Source of the DNA: Nostoc sp. LEGE 12450
GTDB lineage: Bacteria > Cyanobacteriota > Cyanobacteriia > Cyanobacteriales > Nostocaceae
Assembly: GCF_015206895.1 (NCBI RefSeq)
Contig: NZ_JADEXU010000024.1
Coordinates: forward strand, 1 to 64,000
DNA: 64,000 bases
Direction of reading: 5' to 3'
Made by a program: the position numbers and the translations under genes. Positions 19,570 to 27,511 of the stretch are shown one piece after another; the first letter of the stretch is position 1, and each line of letters opens with the position of its first letter. Below the pieces are notes generated by a model. That model did not search any database. It was given only the letters and a program-made list of their open reading frames with translations, and was not told the origin of the DNA.

Positions 19570-20116
19570 ATACCTTCGGATGCTTTGTTACAATTAAGGC
19601 TACGGTATTTTGCTAGTTATTACGTCTACCTTTGGTGGGACAATTCGGTAAAATCAGCCAATACGATCAATAGGAGCGCCAAACTTGCTGACCTAAAATT
19701 ATGCTCATTTATAACCAAACTAATAAGCCAGTAAAAATTATGACTAGCAGACAAATTGGATAAGACAGCATAACCGTAAAAACCCCGTTCCCAAACTGAA
19801 TTTATCACTATTGTTTAAGCCACTTTGTCATTCCCCCAATGAATGATTTAGTGTTAATGATAATTGTTTGCAATTTTACCTAGAATAACTGATAATATTT
19901 TCCCTAACTTCCATCACAAGAATCAAGCCACTACTACCAAAGACATATAATCTAAGTTAAGTTTATTTGTGCTTATGAATACATTTGTTGGTAACAAATT
20001 TCACAACAAGATTTTCAACCTTCTGTAAAAAGTAAGGTATCAAAGTCTTTCGATCTTAAAATCAATTATGGAATTCTTTAGCACAGGCAAAGGAAAACTG
20101 AGGCCCGCCAGTCATA

Positions 20117-20164
20117 TAAAATACCAAAAAGAATTCTAATTACTGAATTCTGTTTGGTATTTTA
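20117..20164. repeat. 20-bp-stem hairpin
   Basis: TAAAATACCAAAAAGAATTC (20117-20136) is complementary to 20145-20164 at 19 of 20 positions, with an 8-base loop. It lies about 280 bp beyond the stop of the minus-strand gene ending at 20446, so it could end that transcript. It could also be a small mobile palindrome. Confidence 0.6.
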
Positions 20165-20445
20165 AAAATATGCGTATAGGAAATCACATAACAACTTAAC
20201 AATTATCCGCCTCTTTAGTTAGAGGATAAATGAAGCAGTCAGCTGATGTAATTTAACAATGCGTAACAGCTAATCAACGCGCAAGTTATGAGGAGTGATG
20301 GGTGAGGTGTCAATACTATAAAATCTCGTCACTCCCTTTTATTTGCTTCAATTTACAGTGCTTTTCAAGTTATTGAACTGCACTGTCCTACTCTCAACTC
20401 CTCGTCTCAGTCGTGGTGTAAATACATAAAATCTACTGTATTAAC

Positions 20446-21738
20446 TTAACGGATGCCATCATTATCAATAGCGCTGTAGCTATCGCTAGGGAAAAGCCCT
20501 AACCAGGGGTCAGAACTAGGAGTTAAAAATAGTTGGGCGTATACTTGCTCATTTAGGGCTTCTACACTGCTTGTTTGCTTTCCTTGCATAAACCATTGAT
20601 GAATTTGGCTGTGTAGCATATATTCATTTCTGACTGTATCTAAAGCCATTGTGGTTTCAAATTTTTTCACTATTATCGGCAAATTATCTTCTTTCGTGTT
20701 GGCAGGCTGAGACTTTTTAGCTCTGATTAAAGAGATACTATTTTGATCTAGCTTGACATCGGCGGCATAAAGTTGAGCAATTTTGTTCCAAACTTCCTGG
20801 TCGGTAATTTCAGCTAAAGCATTTTGATTCCGTTCAGCATCAGACTGAAAAGCACTCAGCATTGGCGTTTCAACTCTCATCTTAGAAACTGCTAAAGAAC
20901 TTGCTCTTTCTGCTGTAGGTGGCTGACTGGGGTTGCTCGGAACTTTCACCAACTTAGGGGGAGACTGGATACCCAGACGGGATAAATCTGCAACCCATTG
21001 GGCTTGGATAGAGTTTAAACGATCGCTGTGGTATTTTCTTAAAAAAGCCTCGCGATCGCTTTTTGCAAGTTTGCTATAATTTTTTACCGCTACTTCTGCC
21101 TGCTGTAACTGAAGTAAAAATGCTTTGGGACTATATAATCCTGGAATTGCGTCGATTGGACGACCCGATGCATCTAATATATAGTGAATGCTATTGCCTG
21201 TAATTGTCCGCTCCAACTTGCGTCCATCGCCAAAATCAATAGTTACTTTGGGTACAGGGCGCACCGATTGCCAGTGCAAAATAAAGTGGTCTTTAAGCAG
21301 CTTAGAAATTTCACTATTCGGATACAGCGCTACCCTGAAAAACCTACTATTGGCACAACTCAAATCCTGATCCAGTCTGCCCAGCAACCGCAGAGATAAA
21401 ATAGGTTTACCACTAGTTCTAGCAGCAGCTTTGGCTTGTTCTATGTCAGTGTACCAGTACAGGCGAGAGGCATAACAATCTCGTTGTTGACAGAGTTCGT
21501 CTAAAGCTACCCGGAGTGCAGAAGAAGGTAGAACTGCATCTGAAGAATTAATATCTAGCGTATTCCTATGAGATTTGAGAAATAGTTGTAACCCGCTTGG
21601 GCCTTGTTTCCGAAGTACAGAAACTTCTTGAGATAGCTTGGAGATTTCAGCTACAGGAGTTTGACCATCAGCTGCCTGCAAAAAACTGAAGCTGGCTAGC
21701 ATGAGTGCGAAAGGATATTTGAAGATTCTAAATTTCAT
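20446..21738 (-). CDS. Exported thioredoxin-fold-like protein, function unknown
   Basis: About 430 residues. An N-terminal signal peptide (MKFRIFKYPFALMLASFSFL then a QAADGQ cleavage-like region) argues for the start at 21738, which has GGAA upstream. Residues roughly 90-215 look like a thioredoxin-like domain. A tyrosine-rich entry (LYWYTDIEQAKAAA) leads to KPILSLRLLGRLDQDLSC, where only one Cys of a CxxC position remains. HFILHWQSVRP and GRPIDAIPGL complete it. The C-terminal half is charged and low in recognisable motifs. It probably acts in the periplasm. Redox activity is doubtful with a single Cys at this site. Confidence 0.6.
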   Translation of the reverse strand: MKFRIFKYPFALMLASFSFLQAADGQTPVAEISKLSQEVSVLRKQGPSGLQLFLKSHRNTLDINSSDAVLPSSALRVALDELCQQRDCYASRLYWYTDIEQAKAAARTSGKPILSLRLLGRLDQDLSCANSRFFRVALYPNSEISKLLKDHFILHWQSVRPVPKVTIDFGDGRKLERTITGNSIHYILDASGRPIDAIPGLYSPKAFLLQLQQAEVAVKNYSKLAKSDREAFLRKYHSDRLNSIQAQWVADLSRLGIQSPPKLVKVPSNPSQPPTAERASSLAVSKMRVETPMLSAFQSDAERNQNALAEITDQEVWNKIAQLYAADVKLDQNSISLIRAKKSQPANTKEDNLPIIVKKFETTMALDTVRNEYMLHSQIHQWFMQGKQTSSVEALNEQVYAQLFLTPSSDPWLGLFPSDSYSAIDNDGIR

Positions 21739-22490
21739 ATATTTCCAGAAAAATAGGGGCATGGGTATCGTTATTCCTAACTAGAGAAGTCTAGTCTAAC
21801 TTGTAAGAATCCCCAGATGCTCTGAAAGTTTCAGGTGGGATCGTAAAGCTTAAAATATCGATATAAGCTCAAAAAATTATCAGTTGATTGTTGGCTGGTG
21901 AACGGGATGCGGCTTTAGGGTGCCTGGAGATAAAGAAATAGTATCTATTACTTAACGTATACACATATTTCTTTAAATAAGCTACTTCATAAAGCTCAGG
22001 TTTTATTAAAATTTCATATACCTGCCGCTTTAGTTACTTAAATAAGCGAGTTTAGAGTTGATCTCCTATAAACTAGCTTTATTAAAAAATCAGTAGTATT
22101 CCTCTTTTAGTAATAGGTCAAATACAACTAAAGTATAAATGGTTGTGCTGGCTTAGTTGATAACAAAAACGTCAGCTATTTCAGGTGTATCTATTTGCTA
22201 ACTTTCTAACAGACTGATTCAGCAGTCTTTAAATAGCTATTCTCTTTTTATTAAAGAGAAATTTACATCACCCTTAATTTATAGGGTATTTAATTCGGTA
22301 CGCTTAAGCTTTTTCAGATAGTTAATTTACTAGTAAGTGCTAGTATTCATTCACTTATGAAACCCGATAAGCAGGTTTTGTAGGAAAAATTGTCATGATT
22401 TACATCCTAAAGCTACGGTTTATTTATAACTAGGAGCAAGCACAACTCCTTGAAAGTTTGAATATTTACTAACCCATTTTGCAAATCTCC
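21739..22490. other. AT-rich divergent spacer
   Basis: About 750 bp between two divergently transcribed exported-protein genes. It should hold both promoters. I see no repeat, RNA or hidden coding sequence in it. Confidence 0.4.
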
Positions 22491-22805
22491 ATGCAACAAT
22501 ATTTTTCTCATATACTCATACTGGCATTAGGAACAACTTCGACTTTGATGATTACTCCATGTCAAGGTCAAACTCCGGTAAAGCCCAACAATCAAAATAC
22601 TGAGAATATTAGTTCCGTATCTTCTAATTCACCTTCGGCTATTCCATTGAGTGATTCGGCCAATTCTACTAATAACAAACCAACTATCCTCTCTGAGGTA
22701 AGCAATAACTCTTCTGCTGCTAATGCAAATATAACTGCAACGAAGCCAAAGCCACGGCTTCCTATATTCAGCAGAATTTTTCCCACACCTTCGATGCAGC
22801 AATAA
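22491..22805 (+). CDS. Small exported Ser/Asn-rich protein
   Basis: About 104 residues beginning MQQYFSHILILALGTTSTLM, a signal-peptide-like hydrophobic stretch. After it come a low-complexity Ser/Asn/Pro-rich segment and a short basic, proline-rich tail (KPKPRLPIFSRIFP). The ATG at 22491 is preferred to a TTG four codons upstream. A Cys at the end of the hydrophobic part (ITPCQGQ) is not a good lipobox. Function unknown; it may be a lineage-specific secreted protein. Confidence 0.5.
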   Translation: MQQYFSHILILALGTTSTLMITPCQGQTPVKPNNQNTENISSVSSNSPSAIPLSDSANSTNNKPTILSEVSNNSSAANANITATKPKPRLPIFSRIFPTPSMQQ

Positions 22806-23170
22806 TCAACGGCTAATATTTACAGGATGTTCAACTTTATTTAGTGAAAATATGACTCCAGCAACAGAGATTCTAATTTTTCTCTTTTGCTGGGGTGAGA
22901 AGAATCTCATCCATAGCGGTTCTCATTTGTATGCAATATACCCTGACTTCACTTACATTTTCCTCTTTTAAAAGAAGAGAAGATTTGAGTGTTATCTCTC
23001 AACACAATAAGGTTGGGGCTAGGGTCTATATTGAACTTAACTGAGAACCGCTATATATTTTAGGCATACCCTGCTTTACTTAATGCTTGCATTTGACAAA
23101 GCAATAAACCAAACCATTGATTTTGATCTGTTTATACCTGAAGAGGTAATAAACCTTGTGCAGTCAGTTA
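22806..23170. other. Spacer containing a MITE-like palindrome
   Basis: This region between the small exported protein gene and the coding remnant at 23171 holds the 142-bp element at 22913-23054. The remaining 120 bp show nothing distinctive. Confidence 0.5.
22913..23054. mobile_element. MITE-like element, 142 bp
   Basis: The ends are perfect 13-bp inverted repeats (ATAGCGGTTCTCA at 22913-22925; its complement at 23042-23054). Weaker pairing extends about 34 bases inward on each side (…CAATATA…CCCT). There is no coding capacity. A direct target duplication is not clear. Confidence 0.65.
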
Positions 23171-23389
23171 CTACTTAATAGTATCGAGGTCAAATTTGCG
23201 GGAAATTTCGGTGGGATAGTCTGAACTAGTGCAGAATTCACCTTGAAAGGAAGGATAATCCCCTAATAGCTGATTCATACTACTTTCCAACATACCTGCA
23301 CACGCATCAATCAGTAGATAGTGCAGGGGATAGCTTAAATAAGGTTTGAAAAATAGCCTCTTTTTTCCTAAATTCGCTCGATTTGTATC
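23171..23389 (-). pseudogene. Coding-like remnant downstream of the EgtC-like gene
   Basis: An open minus-strand frame without a proper start reads KPYLSYPLHYLLIDACAGML then NQLLGDYPSFQGEFC and SDYPTEISRKFDLDTIK before a stop at 23171-23173. The amino-acid pattern looks like real protein, not chance. A 40-codon version could begin at the ATG at 23293. The frame overlaps the last codons of the amidotransferase gene in a different phase. I do not recognise the family. It is either the tail of a deleted gene or a very small protein. Confidence 0.35.
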
Positions 23390-24156
23390 TCACAGTCTGC
23401 TCTCACAGTAATTATGCTATTTTCTGGAAAAGCATTCCAGCTACCTATAAATAGAGGTTCAGATGCAATAATTACAGAATTTGAAAAAGTCGGATCGTCT
23501 CGAATCCAATAAAGAGATGGAGCCGGAGAAATTGTAGCAAATCGAGAAGCTATTAGGCGATGTCCGTCACTAAAGATTACATTAATTGAGGCTTCTACTT
23601 GATAGCGCTTTGCCATCTCCAATAGTGTTAATAATGTAGTACGTAAAGCATACTCTGGAGGCCGATGTTTGTTAATTTGACTTTGTGAAAGTAACAATGC
23701 AAAAATGTGTTCAGAGTCAGTATTACCATTAATTTCTTCGTAAAAATCTTGAGTTAAAGTGCTGCGAATTTTTCTGTGTAATGTTTTATGGAAATTTTCA
23801 ATCCTTCCATTGTGAATAAATAGGTGTTGTTGATGTTTAAAGGGCTGACAATTAGCAAAATCTACAGCTTGTTCGGATGTAGCACTGCGGACATAAGCAA
23901 GCACACACTTGGATTCAATGTAACGGCTGAGACTGGGTAAGTTTATATCATTCCAAATAGGTAGGGTATTTTTGTAGGTAAATGGTTCGATATCTTTTTG
24001 GGTATGATACCAACCCACACCAAAACCATCTGCGTTTACTATCCCAGAAGTCATTTCGCGCGGTTTATAACCCTGAACTATGAGTGAGTGTTCTGGTTTA
24101 TACAAAAGATGCTCTAAAGAAACAGGCGAACCAAGGTAAGCAAGTAAACGGGACAT
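23368..24156 (-). CDS. Class II glutamine amidotransferase, EgtC-like, with Cys2 replaced by Ser
   Basis: 262-residue Ntn-hydrolase-fold protein of the EgtC/YafJ group. EgtC members remove glutamate from gamma-glutamyl-hercynylcysteine sulfoxide in ergothioneine synthesis. NADGFGVGWY, YVRSAT, NCQPF, FIHNGRIENF and NTDSEHIFALLL match the amidotransferase core. The family nucleophile is Cys2 after Met removal (MCR.LAYLG), but here the start is MSRLLAYLG with codon TCC, so Ser stands at the catalytic position. AAGGTGG about ten bases before this ATG supports the start. An in-frame GTG at 24183 is possible but offers no Cys either. Activity is therefore uncertain. Its ATG overlaps that of the divergent nucleotidyltransferase gene. 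Confidence 0.82.
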   Translation of the reverse strand: MSRLLAYLGSPVSLEHLLYKPEHSLIVQGYKPREMTSGIVNADGFGVGWYHTQKDIEPFTYKNTLPIWNDINLPSLSRYIESKCVLAYVRSATSEQAVDFANCQPFKHQQHLFIHNGRIENFHKTLHRKIRSTLTQDFYEEINGNTDSEHIFALLLSQSQINKHRPPEYALRTTLLTLLEMAKRYQVEASINVIFSDGHRLIASRFATISPAPSLYWIRDDPTFSNSVIIASEPLFIGSWNAFPENSIITVRADCEIQIERI

Positions 24157-24919
24157 GATGAATATTCCACCTTCTATTAACACAATTATTGGGCAACAGC
24201 CTTACCCGCTTTTATTCGCCATCATTAGTGGTTCCCACTTATATGGTTTTCCGTCACCTGATTCTGATTATGACTTGCGTGGTGTGCATATTTTACCAAT
24301 TGAAAAAGTTGTAGGATTAGAAACTGGGAATGAAACTATTGAAGTTTCAGAAATTCGTGAAGCTTTAGAAATTGATTTAGTAACTCATGATGTCAAAAAA
24401 TTCTTTTTAATGCTGCTTAAAAAAAATGGCTACGTATTAGAACAACTATACTCACCTTTAGTATTAACAACTTCACCCGAAGCCGAGGAATTAAAATTTA
24501 TTGCCAAAGGTTGCATTACCCGTAACCATTATTACCATTATATTGGTTTTGCAGCAACACAATGGAAGCTTTTTGAAAAAAAACACACGTATCGCTTAAA
24601 GCCTTTACTTTATATTTATCGGGTTTTATTGACAGGGATTTATTTGATGCAAACAGGTATAGTTGAAGCTAATATAATGAAATTGAATGAGGTTTTCAAT
24701 TTACCGTATATTCATGATTTAATTAACCAAAAGCTAGCAGGGAAAGAAAAGTCTGTTGTGTCAAATGCTAATGTAGATTTTCATCAAATAGAATATGAAC
24801 GTCTGCGTCATAAGTTGCAGGAAGCATACGAATCTAGTCTATTACCTGAAGTACCTTCAGCGAATGCGGCTTTACATAATTTGCTAGTACGTTTGAGAAC
24901 TAATGTAAAATTACGGTAA
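24155..24919 (+). CDS. Predicted nucleotidyltransferase (COG3541-like)
   Basis: 254-residue protein of the DNA-polymerase-beta-like nucleotidyltransferase superfamily. The active-site signature GSHLYGFPSPDSDYDLRG lies at residues 26-43, with metal-binding Asp38 and Asp40 and the helper pattern EIDLVTHD near 72-79. The C-terminal helical part (from about 120) is typical of COG3541. The substrate is unknown. The ATG at 24155 shares two bases with the ATG of the divergent EgtC-like gene. A second ATG (24158) follows directly and would remove the overlap by only three bases. Confidence 0.8.
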   Translation: MMNIPPSINTIIGQQPYPLLFAIISGSHLYGFPSPDSDYDLRGVHILPIEKVVGLETGNETIEVSEIREALEIDLVTHDVKKFFLMLLKKNGYVLEQLYSPLVLTTSPEAEELKFIAKGCITRNHYYHYIGFAATQWKLFEKKHTYRLKPLLYIYRVLLTGIYLMQTGIVEANIMKLNEVFNLPYIHDLINQKLAGKEKSVVSNANVDFHQIEYERLRHKLQEAYESSLLPEVPSANAALHNLLVRLRTNVKLR

Positions 24920-25110
24920 TAAGTTTTATTTGCAAATCCTGTTTAAAAATGTTGTTCTTGCTTTTAAGACTTCCAAATAAAAAAATATCCAATTTGTAGG
25001 ATGTGTTAGATAGAAGAGGTAATACACCGCGATATGTGAACTAAAAGCACCCTACAAATATCGGATAATTTATTTTTTGGTATTTCCTTAACTATTAATT
25101 TCTAACTTTT

Positions 25111-25491
25111 TTACAACTTCAAATTCCAAGCAGCAAAAGCTAAGGTACCCCAACCAGCGAGAAAGGCTGCCCCGCCTAGTGGTGCGATCGCTCCCAAGGA
25201 CTTAATACCAGTTAAGCTAATGGCATACAAGCTACCTGAGAAAATAGCAATGCCAGCGATAAACAGCCATCCACTAGCGATGAGAGTGGGTTGAGGGGAC
25301 TGGGCGCGACTAATTAGTATTGCTACTAGAAAAAGTGCTAGAGCATGATACATTTGGTAACGAGCGCCAGTTTCAAAAATTTCTAGCGATCGCTCACTAA
25401 TTTTTTCACGCAAGGCATGAGAAGCAAAAGCACCAGCAGCAACTGATAAACCGCCTAAAATGGCAGCTATGCTCAAAAAAATCTGCGTCAT
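25111..25491 (-). CDS. DUF423 small membrane protein
   Basis: About 126 residues with four hydrophobic helices. The typical DUF423 start, AAILGGLSVAAGAFASHALR, is followed by GARYQMYHALALFLVA. The ATG at 25491 gives the usual N-terminus; a TTG at 25557 would add 22 atypical residues. Function unknown in all organisms. It follows another membrane protein on the same strand by 66 bp, so the pair is probably an operon. Confidence 0.88.
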   Translation of the reverse strand: MTQIFLSIAAILGGLSVAAGAFASHALREKISERSLEIFETGARYQMYHALALFLVAILISRAQSPQPTLIASGWLFIAGIAIFSGSLYAISLTGIKSLGAIAPLGGAAFLAGWGTLAFAAWNLKL

Positions 25492-25557
25492 TAGACCTAG
25501 CCGTAAGTTGGTAAAATAGTCATTGGTGAATAACAAAGGACTATTGACAAATGACAA

Positions 25558-26043
25558 TTAGACATCAAAATGATATGATACTGCCCCTTCTTCGTTCACC
25601 TTAAAGTTTGCATTGAATTCTTTAGCTTTTTCGTCTAAATACTGCCTAGCATGGGCTGCGGGTAGTTGTGACTTCATTGCAAAGCCTAAAACAGTTACAC
25701 GCCCATGATTTTCTTGTAGCATCCCATAAAAAATCGATTGCAGGCGATCGCTAACTTGTTGATTAAGAGCTTTTTTCTCCTGTCGGCTTTGACGGTATAA
25801 TCCCAATGCTAACCATGTACCCAGTGTTAGGGTAGGAATACCAAAAATTAGACGTTCTACGGCAGTATTATCAATTACAGGAGTATTTGTTGTTGAGAAC
25901 TCAATCGAACCATCCCAAGCTAAGGGTAGCGTGATTGATTCTTCCATAGTCGTTTTATTAAATACCTCTGCTGCTGATAGAGTTACAAACATGAATCCCA
26001 TTGTCAGTAGCCAAGCTGCGGCCAATTTTTCAGCAGTTTTCAT
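25558..26043 (-). CDS. Cyanobacterial membrane-anchored protein, function unknown
   Basis: 161 residues. An N-terminal hydrophobic helix (residues 8-28), a short extracytoplasmic segment and a second helix near 65-82 lead into a cytoplasmic C-terminal domain (about 95-161). GRVTVLGFAMKSQLPAAHAR then YLDEKAKEFNANF in this domain resembles a small winged-helix-like module found in cyanobacterial proteins. Immediately upstream of the DUF423 gene on the same strand. I know no function for it. Confidence 0.7.
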   Translation of the reverse strand: MKTAEKLAAAWLLTMGFMFVTLSAAEVFNKTTMEESITLPLAWDGSIEFSTTNTPVIDNTAVERLIFGIPTLTLGTWLALGLYRQSRQEKKALNQQVSDRLQSIFYGMLQENHGRVTVLGFAMKSQLPAAHARQYLDEKAKEFNANFKVNEEGAVSYHFDV

Positions 26044-26445
26044 AGTTCCACTTTAGATTTACACTTTGCTAGCGATTTTAACCTTACTTTCGCAAAGGTT
26101 CCAATATATCAATCTACTCCTGACGATAGGTTTGTCAGCGCTTCTTCTATCTTCTTGAGTCCTTTCTCGATATCTATCTAGGCGCTTACGGTTCTCCCAT
26201 TGTTTATTTGTCACGGAGGAAAGCGATCAGATTAAATGTCAAAAATAGTATAATTTTTGCTTTTATTACTTGAGTATGGGTGTGCGATCGCTATAATAAT
26301 TAATTGTTCATGCTCCCAATCAGAGCAATCATCGAGATCAAAAGCAGAATTTAGCGCCAACTATAATACTGACCAGTGTTAAACCTTGAGAGAGATTTTC
26401 AAATCGCAGCAGAGGTATAATATTTATCTTGCTGCGATTATAAAC
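26044..26445. other. Intergenic region, no supported feature
   Basis: About 400 bp upstream of the membrane-protein pair. A 51-codon minus frame opening with GTG at 26214 (MTNKQWENRKRLDRYRERTQ) has no ribosome-binding site and is not called. HIP1-type sites occur near 26284. Nothing else stands out. Confidence 0.4.
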
Positions 26446-27132
26446 TTAGTTGCGTGTAGCTTCAAGTAGGCGGGAAAAATAGAAACGAGTCTTCGTCATT
26501 GCTTTTCGTTGCAATGAAAAGCCATTACTTTCCAAGATTTTCACCACATCAGCCTCACGATGCAAATATGCACGAGTCGCTTTACTTGGTCCGGGAAAGA
26601 AACTGCCAATTTTCTTGAGTATACTCAGGGCGCAGGTTTTGGGTGCAAAACTGAGAATTATCCGCGACTGTGCCAAAGAACAGAGGTGAGAAATCATCTC
26701 ATCCGCTTTTTCTTGGGGGTAGTGAATGAGAACATCTAAGCAAATAACGGTATGGTAACTACCACTCAATGATTCCAAATCCTGCACGGCAAAAGTTGGA
26801 TTTTCAGCATTTCCCAAAGTTTGTTTAGCTCTATCCTTGCCTTCTTCCACCATTTTCTCAGAAATATCGGTGGCATAGACTTTAGCACCATCTACCGCTA
26901 GGGGGATGCTGAGACTACCGACACCACACCCAGCATCACAGATTGATAGCTCTGGTAAATTGTTATCAGCCTTCAACCAGCCGAGGACTGTATCCACGGT
27001 TTGCTGGTGTCCATTGCGGATGTCTAGTTGGACTTTGTTGACTTCGCCATCGCCGTAGATTCGCTTCCAACGGTCAAACCCTGTGGAATTGAAATACTCG
27101 CGAACAATCGTTTTATCGTCGGCTGCGTTCAT
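26446..27132 (-). CDS. chlM: Magnesium protoporphyrin IX methyltransferase
   Basis: Transfers a methyl group from S-adenosylmethionine to Mg-protoporphyrin IX, the step before the cyclase in chlorophyll synthesis, at the thylakoid/cytoplasmic membrane. The 228-residue length is normal. The SAM-binding motif I is CDAGCGVGSLSIPL (residues 65-78), with YATDISEKMV as motif II. The family-specific REYFNSTGFDRWKRIYGDGE start and FFPGPSKATRAYLH segment are present. It is divergent from the antiporter gene across 379 bp. Confidence 0.96.
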   Translation of the reverse strand: MNAADDKTIVREYFNSTGFDRWKRIYGDGEVNKVQLDIRNGHQQTVDTVLGWLKADNNLPELSICDAGCGVGSLSIPLAVDGAKVYATDISEKMVEEGKDRAKQTLGNAENPTFAVQDLESLSGSYHTVICLDVLIHYPQEKADEMISHLCSLAQSRIILSFAPKTCALSILKKIGSFFPGPSKATRAYLHREADVVKILESNGFSLQRKAMTKTRFYFSRLLEATRN

Positions 27133-27511
27133 AAACTTTGATTTTAGGGGTTCCCAATGCTTAAAATTATCATTGATAGGAACCCATAATAACGGTCTTC
27201 CAGATTTTTATAGATATGGCGCACAGAAGTAAGTTAGCACATCTTTGCACCTCTAATCATTCAAACGATAAGCGGTATGAGCCATTTTCTACTATTTATT
27301 CATCCATTATTTTCATTACTATAAATTCCATTCTTATTTCACCCTGGAGATGTAGATAACCCCTTCTTAAGGTAGTATCGTAATTGCGATCGCAGCATTT
27401 ATGCTGTGAAAGATTTTATTGTTTGTAACCAATAAGACTGAAAAAGCAAAAAATTTAAGTAAAATTTCTTATGTTAATTGTAAATTTCCTATTTAGGTTT
27501 AATTATTAAAC
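27133..27511. promoter_or_regulatory. Divergent promoter region of chlM and the antiporter gene
   Basis: AT-rich spacer between divergent genes, so both promoters must lie here. I see no recognisable operator. A short HIP1-containing stretch is at about 27388. Confidence 0.4.

Larger units (their letters stand above)
19380..20445. other. Long intergenic region with mobile and palindromic repeats
   Basis: Just over 1 kb with no convincing gene. It contains the 100-bp MITE-like element at 19470-19569 and the long hairpin at 20117-20164, both listed separately. A 60-codon minus frame at 19626-19808 has no ribosome-binding site and odd composition, so it is not called. Confidence 0.6.

Noticed and set aside
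19626-19808. 60-codon minus frame in the gene-free kilobase
   Set aside because: No ribosome-binding site, and an unusual hydrophobic/aromatic mix without a signal peptide pattern.
19850-19880. Possible Fur box (AATGATAATTGTTTG...)
   Set aside because: Matches the consensus only in part and there is no iron gene nearby.
26059-26214. 51-codon minus frame starting GTG (MTNKQWENRKRLDRYRERTQ)
   Set aside because: No ribosome-binding site, no family I know, and high charge of the kind seen in chance frames of AT-rich DNA.
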